Of a DNA stretch of 55,979 nt, positions 37,824 through 45,799 are shown piece after piece; positions within the stretch are counted from its first letter, which is position 1, and every line of letters starts with the position of its first letter. The notes beneath the pieces were generated by a model. The model searched no databases. It was given only the letters and a program-made list of their open reading frames with translations, and was not told where the DNA came from. Where the stretch lies: the NCBI RefSeq assembly GCF_000982955.1, contig NZ_KQ058892.1, positions 1-55,979 of the forward strand, given 5' to 3'. Source of the DNA: Micromonospora sp. HK10 (GTDB lineage: Bacteria; Actinomycetota; Actinomycetes; Mycobacteriales; Micromonosporaceae). Made by a program: the position numbers and the translations under genes.

Positions 37824-39047
37824 ATGGACCTCCGTCCCGTCCGCGCCGGCCTGGCCGCGCTGCGGCGCCTCTGGGCCGGCCCCGACTACCCGCCGATCCG
37901 GCCGTCGTTGCGCCGCTGGCCCCGGCTCGCCCTCGCCGCTCCGGCGGTGGCGCTGCTGATCCTGCTCGCGTTCACCCTGATCACCGCGCAGTACCTGCTC
38001 GACGACCGGAAGCTGGCGACCGGCACCGCCTGGCTGCTCGCCGCGCTCACCGTGGCGCCGCTGCCGTTCCTGCCGGCCCGGCCGCTGGCGGCCTGGCGGG
38101 TCATGTTCGTCGGCGCGTTCTTCGGCACGTTCAACGTGTCGCCGACCGAGGACTGGCCGTGGAGCCCCAGCCAGGTCATTGTCATGATCGTCGTGCTGGC
38201 CGTGGTGGCCGCCCGGGTCGACCGGGGCGTGCTGGCCTGGCTCGGGCTGTTCAGCCTGCTCCCGGTCTGGATCTTCGTGCCGCGGCCCAACCAGGTCGGC
38301 GTCAGCCTGCTGTTCGTGGTGCTGCTCATCCTCGGCGACCTGGTGCGGCGCAACGTGCACGCCCGGCGGGCGCTGGCCGAGCAGGCGGAGCGGAGCGAGC
38401 TGGAACAGGCCCGGCGGGCGGTGCTGGAGGAGCGCACCCGGATCGCCCGCGAGATGCACGACGTCGTGGCACACCACATGTCGATGATCGCCGTGCAGGC
38501 GGAGACCGCCCCGTACCGGGTCGGCCCACTGCCCGACGCGGCGCGGACCGAGTTCCTCGACATCGCCGGCTCGGCCCGCGAGACGCTGACCGAGCTGCGC
38601 CGGCTGCTCGGGGTGCTGCGCAGCGACGCCGACCCGGCCGCGACCGCGCCGCAGCCCGGTATGGCGGACGTGCCGGACCTGGTGGCCGCCGCGGAGCGCG
38701 CCGGCATGGCGGTCCGGCTGGACGGCACGCCGCCGGCCGCGCCGGACGCGGTCGGGCTGGCCGCCTACCGGATCGTGCAGGAGGCGCTGGCGAACGCGGC
38801 GCGGCACGCGCCGGGCGCGGCGGTGACCGTCCGGCTGCGGGAGCGCGACGGGTTGCTGGCGATCGCGGTACGCGACACCGGCGGGCCGGCGGCGCCCGCG
38901 CCCGCGCCGTCGACCAGCGGGCACGGGCTGACCGGCATGCGGGAACGGGCCCGGCTGCTGGGCGGTACGTTCAGCGCCGGACGGACCACCGACGGTTTCG
39001 CCGTCACCGCCGAACTGCCGCTGGGAACGGAGGACCCGACGCGATGA
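37824..39047 (+). CDS. Sensor histidine kinase, NarL/LiaS-type (HisKA_3)
   Basis: A 407-aa membrane kinase. Five or so hydrophobic segments lie between residues ~33 and 170 and form the sensor. The HisKA_3 dimer region has E-E-R-T-R-I-A-R-E-M-H-D-V-V-A-H-H with His212 as the phosphorylated residue. The ATPase domain has the N-box in E-A-L-A-N-A-A-R-H-A-P-G (~324), V-R-D-T-G-G (G1) and G-H-G-L-T-G-M-R-E-R (G2). The short loops suggest an intramembrane envelope-stress sensor. Its stop overlaps the response regulator ATG (ATGA, 39044-39047). Signal unknown. Confidence 0.93.
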   Translation: MDLRPVRAGLAALRRLWAGPDYPPIRPSLRRWPRLALAAPAVALLILLAFTLITAQYLLDDRKLATGTAWLLAALTVAPLPFLPARPLAAWRVMFVGAFFGTFNVSPTEDWPWSPSQVIVMIVVLAVVAARVDRGVLAWLGLFSLLPVWIFVPRPNQVGVSLLFVVLLILGDLVRRNVHARRALAEQAERSELEQARRAVLEERTRIAREMHDVVAHHMSMIAVQAETAPYRVGPLPDAARTEFLDIAGSARETLTELRRLLGVLRSDADPAATAPQPGMADVPDLVAAAERAGMAVRLDGTPPAAPDAVGLAAYRIVQEALANAARHAPGAAVTVRLRERDGLLAIAVRDTGGPAAPAPAPSTSGHGLTGMRERARLLGGTFSAGRTTDGFAVTAELPLGTEDPTR

Positions 39048-39706
39048 TCCGGGTGCTGATCGCCGACGACCAGGCGATGGTCCGGCAGGGGTTCGGCGCG
39101 CTGCTGGCCGCCCAGCCGGACCTGCTCGTGGTCGGCGACGCCGCGGACGGCGCGGCGGCCGTCGCGGCGGCCCGCCGGCTCGACCCGGACGTGGTGCTGA
39201 TGGACGTCCGGATGCCGGTGCTGGACGGGCTCGCGGCGACCCGGCAACTGCTCGGCGACCGCCGCACCGACCGGCCCCGGGTGCTCATCCTGACCACCTT
39301 CGACCTGGACGACTACGTGTACGAGGCGCTGCGCGCCGGCGCCAGCGGCTTCCTGCTCAAGGACGCGCCCGCCGCCGACCTGGTGCAGGCGGTACGGGTG
39401 GTCGCGGCCGGTGACGCGCTGCTCGCCCCGGCGGTGACCCGCCGGCTGATCGCCGAGTTCGCGGCCCGGCCGGCGCACCGCCGGCCCCGCCCGACCGACC
39501 TGGCCGCGCTCACCCCGCGCGAGACGGACGTGCTGCGGCTGATCGCCCGGGGCCGCTCGAACACGGAGATCGCCGCCGACCTGGTGGTCGCCGAGCAGAC
39601 CGTAAAGACCCACGTCGGGCGGATCCTGGCCAAGCTCCAGCTCCGCGACCGCGCCCAGGCGGTGGTCGTCGCGTACGAGACGGGTCTGGTCGCCGCCGGG
39701 GAGTAG
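39044..39706 (+). CDS. LuxR/NarL-family response regulator
   Basis: A 220-aa two-domain regulator. The receiver has D-D-Q at 8-10, the phosphate-accepting Asp54 in V-L-M-D-V-R-M-P, and Lys104-type K in F-L-L-K-D-A-P-A. The C-terminal HTH has L-T-P-R-E-T-D-V-L-R-L-I-A-R-G-R-S-N-T-E-I-A and V-K-T-H-V-G-R-I-L-A-K-L. It is the coupled partner of the kinase. The nearest downstream gene, at 39805, may be part of its regulon. The frame to 38159 is a shadow of the kinase gene. Confidence 0.95.
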   Translation: MIRVLIADDQAMVRQGFGALLAAQPDLLVVGDAADGAAAVAAARRLDPDVVLMDVRMPVLDGLAATRQLLGDRRTDRPRVLILTTFDLDDYVYEALRAGASGFLLKDAPAADLVQAVRVVAAGDALLAPAVTRRLIAEFAARPAHRRPRPTDLAALTPRETDVLRLIARGRSNTEIAADLVVAEQTVKTHVGRILAKLQLRDRAQAVVVAYETGLVAAGE

Positions 39707-39804
39707 CTCCCGGGTAGCACGCCGGGAACCGTCCCGTGGAGTGACGATCTGCGGCCGCTCCGCACCGCATTCTTCCGCCGGGAACTCGCGGAGGAGGCAG
39801 CACG

Positions 39805-40701
39805 ATGCACTGGACTCGACCCGCCCGGATGGCGCTGGCCGCGCTGCTCGGCTTCGGCCTGCTGGCACCGGCCCGGCCCGGTCCGCTGGCGCCGGTGGCG
39901 TACCTGGAGGCGTACCCGGTGGTGGACGGCCGACTGCGGGCGGCCGGGGCGCCGTACGACGGATGGGCCGCGGCGGGCCGGCGGTTCCTGGCCTTCGAGC
40001 CCCGCGGCGACGGTCTCGCCGTCGAGGTCCTCGGCGACCTGGCCACCGCCGACCGGATCGTGGTGCTGGTGCCGGGAGTGGGCAGCACGCTGCGCGACTT
40101 CGACCGCGGCCTGGGCGGGGTCGCGCGCCGTGCGCCGGCCCGGCAGGCGGCCGAGGTGTACCGGGCGGTGCACGCCGCCGCGCCCGGCGCGCGGGTCGCC
40201 GTGCTCGCCTGGCTCGGCTACGACCCGCCGGGCACGGTGGCCTCGGCCGCCGGCTCGGCCGCCGCCCGGCGCGGCGCGACCGGGCTGCGCGCGGAGTTGC
40301 GGGAGCTGTCGGAGCGCCGCCCGCGGGCACACATCGTCCTGGTCGGACACAGCTACGGCGCGTTGGTCGCCGGTCTCGCCGCACACGACGCCCCGGCGCA
40401 GGTCACCGACGTGGTGGCGCTGGGTGGCATCGGGCTCGGCGTGGACCGCGCCACCGACCTGGGCCCGGTACGGGTGTGGGCGGCGGAGGCGCCGACGGAC
40501 TGGATCCGGCGGGTGCCCCAGGTCCGGCTGCTCGGGCTCGGTCACGGCCGCCGGCCCGGCGACCCGGCCTTCGGCGCGCGGTCCCTGCCGGTGACCGGGG
40601 TGGCCGGCCACGACGACTACCTGACCGCCGGCAGCGCCACGACAGCCGCGGTGGCGTCGGTGGTGCTGGACGGTGCCGGCGCCCGGGGGGTGGCCCGGTG
40701 A
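39805..40701 (+). CDS. Alpha/beta hydrolase (DUF1023-like), probably exported
   Basis: A 298-aa protein. The N-terminus M-H-W-T-R-P-A-R-M-A-L-A-A-L-L-G-F-G-L-L (first 20) looks like a signal peptide or anchor. The fold begins at ~83 with R-I-V-V-L-V-P-G-V-G-S-T, the oxyanion region. The nucleophile elbow is G-H-S-Y-G with Ser183. D is in V-W-A-A-E-A-P-T-D-W and His in V-A-G-H-D-D-Y (~275). This is the DUF1023-type, often found as actinobacterial envelope or secreted esterases. ATG 39805 has GGAGGAGGC upstream. Coupled to the acyltransferase by GTGA overlap. Substrate unknown. Confidence 0.85.
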   Translation: MHWTRPARMALAALLGFGLLAPARPGPLAPVAYLEAYPVVDGRLRAAGAPYDGWAAAGRRFLAFEPRGDGLAVEVLGDLATADRIVVLVPGVGSTLRDFDRGLGGVARRAPARQAAEVYRAVHAAAPGARVAVLAWLGYDPPGTVASAAGSAAARRGATGLRAELRELSERRPRAHIVLVGHSYGALVAGLAAHDAPAQVTDVVALGGIGLGVDRATDLGPVRVWAAEAPTDWIRRVPQVRLLGLGHGRRPGDPAFGARSLPVTGVAGHDDYLTAGSATTAAVASVVLDGAGARGVAR

Positions 40702-41843
40702 ACGGCCGGGACCGGGTGATCGACGCGCTGCGGGCGTACGCGATCGGCGGTGTGGTGCTCGGGCACTGGCTGGTCACCGCGCTGGTGCTGGACGCCGACG
40801 GCACGCTGCACGTGGCGAGCCCGCTGGTCGCCCTGCCGGGGCTGGCGCCGGTCACCTGGCTGCTGCAGACCCTCGGGCTGTTCTTCTTCGTCTCCGGGTA
40901 CGCCGCCGCCCGTTCCCTGGCGGGCGGTCCGGGCGGCGCGGCGCGCTGGTGGGCCCGGCGGATGGGCCGGTTGGTCCTGCCCACCCTCGCGTTGCTCGGC
41001 ATCGGCGCCGCCGTGCTGCTCGCCGCGATCGTCACGGGTACCCCGGACGCCACCCTCGCCGTGGCGCTCCACCTCGCGATCAGCCCACTGTGGTTCCTGC
41101 TCCCGCTGGTCGCCCTCTCCGCGCTGATCGTGCCGCTGCGTGCCGCCGTACGCCGGTGGGGGCCGTGGCGTTGCGTGGCCCCGGCGGTGGCCCTGGTCGC
41201 CGCGGCCGATCTGGCCGCCCGGCTGCTGCCGGCCGTGCCGGGGCGCCTGCCGGTCGCACTCCTGGCCGCCTGGTGCGTGCCCTGGCTGCTCGGCCTGGCC
41301 CACGCCGACGGCCGGCTGGTCGGCCGGCGGGCCGGGGCGGTGCTGGCCGGTACCGGCGCGGTGGCGCTGGCCGCGCTGGTCACGCTCGGCTACCCGGTCA
41401 GCGCGGTCGGCGTCCCCGGCGCGGCGATGTCGAACCTCAGCCCACCGTCCCTCGTGGCGGTGGCCCTGGCCGTCACCCAGGTGGGGCTGGCCCTGCTGCT
41501 GCGTCCGGCGCTGGCCCGGCTGCTGCGACGCCCGCGTCCGGCCCGGGCGGTGGCGGCGCTCAACCGGTCCGCCATAGGCGTCTACCTGAGCCACCAGCCG
41601 GTGCTGGTCGGGGTGACGGCGCTGACCGCCCACGCCGGCCATCCGCTGCCCGGCCTGCACACCGCGCCGCACGACCTGGTCTGGGTGCTGGCCCGGCTCT
41701 GCTGGCTGCCGGTCTTCGCGGCGGTCCTGCTGGCGATGCGGCGCCGGCCCGGCCGGTCGTCGGCCCCGCGGCCGGCCCGGTCGGTGGGTGCGCCCGGGCC
41801 ACTCGGCCGAGTGCGTGCCCGCCGCGCCCCGGGTGTACGATGA
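40698..41843 (+). CDS. Membrane-bound acyltransferase, acyltransferase-3 family
   Basis: A 381-aa protein with about ten membrane helices. D-A-L-R-A-Y-A-I-G-G-V-V-L-G-H-W (~9-24) carries the conserved His, and F-F-F-V-S-G-Y-A-A-A-R-S follows. The start GTG 40698 overlaps the hydrolase stop. It aligns along its length to the acyltransferase at 5761 (shared Y-P-V, V-P-G-A, P-P-S-L and H-W blocks), so the two are paralogues. A hydrolase-acyltransferase pair under a two-component system suggests controlled acyl decoration of an envelope glycan or lipid; the substrate is inference. Confidence 0.87.
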   Translation: MNGRDRVIDALRAYAIGGVVLGHWLVTALVLDADGTLHVASPLVALPGLAPVTWLLQTLGLFFFVSGYAAARSLAGGPGGAARWWARRMGRLVLPTLALLGIGAAVLLAAIVTGTPDATLAVALHLAISPLWFLLPLVALSALIVPLRAAVRRWGPWRCVAPAVALVAAADLAARLLPAVPGRLPVALLAAWCVPWLLGLAHADGRLVGRRAGAVLAGTGAVALAALVTLGYPVSAVGVPGAAMSNLSPPSLVAVALAVTQVGLALLLRPALARLLRRPRPARAVAALNRSAIGVYLSHQPVLVGVTALTAHAGHPLPGLHTAPHDLVWVLARLCWLPVFAAVLLAMRRRPGRSSAPRPARSVGAPGPLGRVRARRAPGVR

Positions 41844-41851
41844 TCGCGTTT

Positions 41852-41871
41852 GCGGGCGATCGACCGCCCGC
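41852..41871 (+). terminator. Stem-loop past the acyltransferase gene
   Basis: GCGGGCG (41852-41858) and CGCCCGC (41865-41871) with a 6-nt loop, 8 nt past the stop codon. Either a terminator of the four-gene unit or part of the leader of the small ORFs that follow. Confidence 0.45.
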
Positions 41872-41904
41872 CCTCGGACCCGCCGACCGCAGGAGGTGAT
41901 CGCT

Positions 41905-41958
41905 GTGCGAGATAGCGATCCTCCCAGTCGTGGCCGGGCCGATCGTCAGCCCTGCTGA
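41905..41958 (+). CDS. Putative 17-aa leader-type peptide
   Basis: GTG 41905 is preceded by AGGAGGTGAT (41891-41900), a near-perfect anti-16S match at 4-nt spacing; that RBS is the whole case for translation. The peptide reads M-R-D-S-D-P-P-S-R-G-R-A-D-R-Q-P-C and ends at TGA 41956-41958. A -10-like TACGAT is at 41836-41841. Peptides of this size and RBS quality often lead attenuator systems, and the C-terminal Cys would make it a possible Cys-sensing leader, but the gene downstream is only a tiny membrane protein. Could be chance. Confidence 0.35.
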   Translation: MRDSDPPSRGRADRQPC

Positions 41959-42154
41959 GCCGCGACTCAGTCAGGCGAGCTGACCCGCTTTCCGCCTCCG
42001 CGTTGCCCGCCTCCTCGGCCTGCCGGCCGGGGCGGCATGCTGCGCGACCCGCCGGCGGAGCACCCCGGTCACGACTTCGTGTGCGTACGCCCTGAGCCAC
42101 CCCCGCGGTCCGGCCCGCGCCGCCCGGACCGTCTCGTCGCCACGGAGCTGTCCC

Positions 42155-42241
42155 ATGAGCCGTTACGTCGCCCCGCTGGGCTTCACCCTCGCCGCCGTCT
42201 GGGTGGCCGTCCTCTTCGTGCTGGCCGGCGGCGGTCACTGA
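42155..42241 (+). CDS. Small 28-aa single-span membrane protein
   Basis: ATG 42155, GGAG 7-nt spaced upstream (within CACGGAGCTG), stop at 42239-42241. The protein begins M-S-R-Y-V-A-P-L-G-F and continues as one hydrophobic helix (residues ~8-24: T-L-A-A-V-W-V-A-V-L-F-V-L), ending G-G-G-H. Twenty-five of 27 codons after the start end in G or C, like the neighbouring genes. Too short for routine gene calling. It lies between a plus-strand acyltransferase gene and the converging VWA gene. I do not recognise a family. The rest of the 428-nt region 41844-42271 has no other supported gene. Confidence 0.5.
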   Translation: MSRYVAPLGFTLAAVWVAVLFVLAGGGH

Positions 42242-42271
42242 CCGCCGCCGGCCGGGCCGGCCCGGCCCGCC

Positions 42272-43222
42272 TCAGATCAGGCGGGACGACCAGACCAGGC
42301 TCAGCGCGCCCGCGCAGAGCGCGAGGAGCAGCGCCAGCCCCGCGTACCACTGGGTGACCTCCCGCGGCTCGGTGCGGAACCCGATCGAGCTGCCCATGTC
42401 CTGGTAGACCCGCTTCAGCTCGCTCACCGACGCCGCCTCGTAGAAGTAGCCCTGGGTGGTCTCCGCGAGCTGCGACAGCGCCATCCGGTCCACCGGCACC
42501 CGCTGGAGCTGGCCGCCGATGTCCACCTGACCCGAGTCGGTGCCGAACGCGATGGTCGAGACCGGGACGTTCGCCGCCTGCGCCGCCGCGGCCGCCTCCT
42601 CCACCGACCGCCCCGCCGTCCGGTACCCGTCGGAGAGCAGCACGATCCGGGCCGGCGGGACGCCGGCCGCGCCGTCCGCCGGCACCGACCGGATCGCCTC
42701 CAGACAGGTGAAGACCGCCTCCCCGGTGGCCGTCGCCTCGGCCAGCACCAGGCCGTCGATGGCGGTGGTCACCGCACCCCGGTCCTTGGTCGGCGGCACC
42801 AGCACGTTCGCCGACTTCGCGAACGACACCAGCCCGAGGTTGTAGCTCTCCGGCAGCTCCCCGACGAACTGCTTGGCCGCCTCCTGGGCGGCCTCCAGCC
42901 GGTTCGGCGCGACGTCGTCGGCCTGCATCGACAGCGACACGTCGATGGCCAGCATCACCGTCGCCCGTTCGAGGGGTTCCTTGGTGTCCACCGCCGGCCG
43001 GGCCAGCGCGGTGGCCAGCACCAGCAGGCAGAGCAGGAAGGCGGTAGCCGCCACGTGCCGCCGCCAGCCCAACCCCTTCGGCGCGAGGGTGCGCAGCAGG
43101 TCCACGTTGGTGAACCGCATCGCGTACGCCCGGCGGTGCAGCTGCCGCCAGACGTACGCGGCGGCCAGCGCGAGCACCGGCAGCACGGCCAGCAGCCACC
43201 ACGGTTGCAGAAAACGGATCAT
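42272..43222 (-). CDS. VWA-domain membrane protein (BatA-like)
   Basis: A 316-aa protein with the BatA layout: two N-terminal helices (~8-24 and ~57-75), a periplasm-side VWA domain and a C-terminal helix (~292-311). The metal-ion site is D94-V-S-L-S98, with T in V-P-P-T-K-D-R and D in L-L-S-D-G-Y-R-T. It is the third gene of moxR - DUF58 - VWA, with ATGA-type overlap to DUF58 (43219-43222). In this conserved set the MoxR ATPase acts as a chaperone for the VWA protein; the exact role in envelope stress is not settled. Confidence 0.92.
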   Translation of the reverse strand: MIRFLQPWWLLAVLPVLALAAAYVWRQLHRRAYAMRFTNVDLLRTLAPKGLGWRRHVAATAFLLCLLVLATALARPAVDTKEPLERATVMLAIDVSLSMQADDVAPNRLEAAQEAAKQFVGELPESYNLGLVSFAKSANVLVPPTKDRGAVTTAIDGLVLAEATATGEAVFTCLEAIRSVPADGAAGVPPARIVLLSDGYRTAGRSVEEAAAAAQAANVPVSTIAFGTDSGQVDIGGQLQRVPVDRMALSQLAETTQGYFYEAASVSELKRVYQDMGSSIGFRTEPREVTQWYAGLALLLALCAGALSLVWSSRLI

Positions 43223-44199
43223 CGCGTCGTCCCCCGGGTGCGGGCGTGCCGCTGCGCGGCCACGAATCGCACCATGTCCAGCAGCCAGTCTCGGTCGGTA
43301 CGCAGTCGCAGGTGCCCGGCGCCGGCGCCACGCAGCTCGGCGGCGATCGCGGCGCGCTGGGCGGCCGCCGCGTCGGCGTACCGGCGGCGCAGGCCCGGGT
43401 CGGCGGTCTGCACCTCGTGCAGCTCGCCCGTCTCCGGGTCGACCACCGGCAACACCCCCACGTCGGGCAGCTCCAGCTCGCGCGGGTCGACCACCTCGAT
43501 CGCCAGCACGTCGTGCCGGACCCGCAGCTTACGGACCGGTCGCGACCACTGCTGCGGCGGCGCGAGGAAATCGGAGATCACCACGGCCACGCCCCGCCGC
43601 CGCGGTGGCCGGTTCAGCATGTCCACCAGCGCGCCGAGGTCGCCGCGCCCGGGGCGGATCTCGGTGCCGGCGATGGCCCGCAACAGGCCCTGCGCCTCCT
43701 TGCGGCCGGCCCGGGCGGGCAGCCGGACCAGCGTCCCCGGCCCGGTGGCCGGTGGTGCGCCGCGCCACCGGCCGGTGCGCGCCGGCACCGGGGCGCCGGT
43801 GCCGACCACCGCGCCGATCCGGTTGCCGCCCCGGACCGTCAGATGCACCAGGGCCGCCGCCGCGGCCACCACGACGTCCCGCTTGAGCCACTGGCCGGTG
43901 CCGAAGTCCAGGCTCGCCGACAGGTCCACCGCGAGCCAGGTCTCCAGCTCCCGGTCGGCCACCGTCCGCCGCACGTGCGGCATGGTGGTCCGCGCGGTCA
44001 CCGGCCAGTCCATCCGGCGTACGTCGTCGCCGGGGCGGTACTCGCGGGACTCCCCCGCCTCGCTGCCCGGCCCGGGCAGCAGCCCGGCGTAGTCGCCCTG
44101 GAGCAACCCGTCGAGCTTGCGGGTGACCAGCAACTGCAGCCGGGACAGCACGGCGCCGGAACGGTCGCCGCTGGCCGGCACTCGGGTGGGTGGGGTCAC
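43219..44199 (-). CDS. DUF58 domain protein
   Basis: A 326-aa protein starting at GTG 44199, overlapping the moxR stop by GTGA. It holds the DUF58 signature S-R-E-Y-R-P-G-D-D-V-R-R-M-D-W (~55-69; reported in part), then a VWA-like fold with L-A-V-D-L-S-A-S-L-D-F (~89-99) and V-A-V-V-I-S-D-F-L. DUF58 and MoxR are always adjacent in this conserved gene set; the protein is a likely partner or client of MoxR. No membrane helix is apparent. Function in the complex is not established. Confidence 0.92.
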   Translation of the reverse strand: MTPPTRVPASGDRSGAVLSRLQLLVTRKLDGLLQGDYAGLLPGPGSEAGESREYRPGDDVRRMDWPVTARTTMPHVRRTVADRELETWLAVDLSASLDFGTGQWLKRDVVVAAAAALVHLTVRGGNRIGAVVGTGAPVPARTGRWRGAPPATGPGTLVRLPARAGRKEAQGLLRAIAGTEIRPGRGDLGALVDMLNRPPRRRGVAVVISDFLAPPQQWSRPVRKLRVRHDVLAIEVVDPRELELPDVGVLPVVDPETGELHEVQTADPGLRRRYADAAAAQRAAIAAELRGAGAGHLRLRTDRDWLLDMVRFVAAQRHARTRGTTR

Positions 44200-45305
44200 G
44201 GCCGCTGCCCGGGCCAGCCGGCGCCGTTCGGCACGGCCGGTGGCGGCGGGGTGGCCTGCTGCCGCGGGGCGACCGCCGGCAGCGGGATGGTCGACATCAC
44301 CCGGTGCACGATGTGATCGGCCGGCACGTCGTCGGCGAGCGCGTCGTAGCTGAGCACCAGCCGGTGGCGCAGGATGTCCGGGGCGATGTCCTGCACGTCC
44401 TGGGGCAGCGCGTAGTCCCGGCCGCGCAGCAGGGCCAACGCCCGGGTGGCCCGGACCAGGCCGAGCGAGGCGCGCGGGCTGGCGCCGTACTGGATGAGCT
44501 GGGCGACGTCGGGCATGCCGTGCTCGGCCGGCGCCCGGGTGGCCAGCACCAGCCGGACCGCGTAGTCGACCAGCGCGTTGTGCACGAAGACCTGGTCGGC
44601 CTTGTGCTGCAGCGCGATGAGGTCCGGGGTGTCGAAGACCCGGGCCGGTTCCGGCGCGGCGACGCCCATCCGGTAGACGATCTCCCGCTCCTCGGCGTCG
44701 GTCGGGTAACCCACCATGATCTTCATCAGGAAGCGGTCCCGCTGCGCCTCCGGCAGCGGGTAGACGCCCTCCTGCTCGATCGGGTTCTGGGTGGCCATCA
44801 CCAGGAACGGGTCGGGCACCCGGTGGGTCTCCCCGCCGATCGACACCTGGCGCTCGCTCATCACCTCCAGCAACGCCGACTGCACCTTCGCCGGGGCGCG
44901 GTTGATCTCGTCGGCGAGCAGGAAGTTGACGAACACCGGCCCCAGCTCGACGTCGAACTTCTCGCTGGACTGCCGGTAGATCCGGGTACCCATGATGTCG
45001 GCCGGCACCAGGTCGGGGGTGAACTGCACCCGGGCGAAGGAGCCGCCGACCACCTTGGCCAGGGTCTCCACGGCCAGCGTCTTGGCGACGCCCGGCACGC
45101 CCTCCAACAGGCAGTGCCCGCGGGCGAGCAGGGCGACGAACATCCGCTCGACCATCCGGTCCTGGCCGACGATCACCCGCTTGATCTCGAACAGCGCCCG
45201 CTCCAGCAGCGTGGCGTCCTGGGCCGGGGTGCTGACCGCCGGCGGCGGCGCCTCCGGCAGCGCCTCGGTCGGGGTCGAAGCGTCGGGCGTGGTCGGCTGG
45301 GCCAC
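44196..45305 (-). CDS. MoxR-family AAA+ ATPase
   Basis: A 369-aa ATPase. Walker A is E-G-V-P-G-V-A-K-T (68-76), Walker B L-L-A-D-E-I-N-R-A-P-A-K-V-Q-S-A-L-L-E (in parts), and sensor 1 V-M-A-T-Q-N-P-I-E-Q-E-G. The C-terminal lid has S-P-R-A-S-L-G-L. The first ~30 residues are Pro/Thr/Ala-rich and unstructured. GTG 45305 has GGAGG 5 nt upstream and is preferred to ATG 45359. It heads the moxR - DUF58 - VWA operon. Such ATPases act as chaperones that mature VWA proteins. Confidence 0.95.
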   Translation of the reverse strand: MAQPTTPDASTPTEALPEAPPPAVSTPAQDATLLERALFEIKRVIVGQDRMVERMFVALLARGHCLLEGVPGVAKTLAVETLAKVVGGSFARVQFTPDLVPADIMGTRIYRQSSEKFDVELGPVFVNFLLADEINRAPAKVQSALLEVMSERQVSIGGETHRVPDPFLVMATQNPIEQEGVYPLPEAQRDRFLMKIMVGYPTDAEEREIVYRMGVAAPEPARVFDTPDLIALQHKADQVFVHNALVDYAVRLVLATRAPAEHGMPDVAQLIQYGASPRASLGLVRATRALALLRGRDYALPQDVQDIAPDILRHRLVLSYDALADDVPADHIVHRVMSTIPLPAVAPRQQATPPPPAVPNGAGWPGQRP

Positions 45306-45478
45306 CGGTCCTCCACAGCTTGGTCGGCGTCGCGATGTGATGCGTACCAAGACTGTCATGCCTCGCTGAGAGCCGAGGGCGGGAGAGGGACGATTTTCGC
45401 CGCGTCGTCACCGGCCACTGAAAACCCCGAACACGGGTGGACAACAGGGGGTCCGCCGCGTGTACGATTCATCCCGTC

Positions 45479-45508
45479 GCCGGGCGGCTCCCCCCGTGGC
45501 CGCCCGGC
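45479..45508. other. 10-bp perfect hairpin in the moxR / 45547 divergence
   Basis: GCCGGGCGGC (45479-45488) and GCCGCCCGGC (45499-45508) around a 10-nt loop. A TACGAT -10-like box at 45463-45468 would start a plus-strand RNA close to the stem. The gene at 45547 has its own -10 box further down, so the hairpin may belong to a separate short RNA or block transcription. Confidence 0.4.
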
Positions 45509-45533
45509 GCTAAAACTCCCGGCGTGGCGACCC

Positions 45534-45539
45534 TAGACT
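45534..45539 (+). promoter_or_regulatory. -10 box of the small gene at 45547, leaderless
   Basis: TAGACT lies 7 nt before GTG 45547, with no RBS. Confidence 0.5.
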
Positions 45540-45546
45540 GGCCCCG

Positions 45547-45777
45547 GTGAGCACTCCCCCTCCCGCCGACGAGGCGTTGATCTGCTCCGCGCGAGGGTGT
45601 CGTGCCCCCGCCCGCTGGGAGCTGCGCTGGAACAATCCCCGCCTGCACGAGCCCGACCGGCGCAAGACCTGGCTGGCCTGTCCCGACCATCGGGAGTCCC
45701 TCGGCGGCTTCCTGGACGCGCGGGGCTTCCTGCGCGAGGTGGTCGCGCTGCCCGGATCGCCTACTCTCGAAGGGTGA
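45547..45777 (+). CDS. Small Cys/His-containing protein, possible zinc site
   Basis: A 76-aa soluble protein from GTG 45547. It has C-S-A-R-G-C (residues 13-18) and, 27 residues later, W-L-A-C-P-D-H-R-E-S-L. The C-x4-C ... C-x2-H spacing could bind a metal. W-E-L-R-W-N-N-P-R-L-H lies between. The conserved look and position just before two bPH2 membrane-protein genes suggest a linked function, but I do not recognise a known family. GTG lies 7 nt past TAGACT. Confidence 0.7.
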   Translation: MSTPPPADEALICSARGCRAPARWELRWNNPRLHEPDRRKTWLACPDHRESLGGFLDARGFLREVVALPGSPTLEG

Positions 45778-45799
45778 TCGAGCGCAGCGGACCAACCCG

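Noticed and set aside
39741..41843. 700-aa plus ORF over the hydrolase and acyltransferase
   Set aside because: It uses another frame for the first part, ending in the acyltransferase frame; the real start is the GTG at 40698.
45435..45445. DnaA-box-like TTGTCCACC on the minus strand
   Set aside because: Single copy with one mismatch and no dnaA/dnaN nearby; not an origin.
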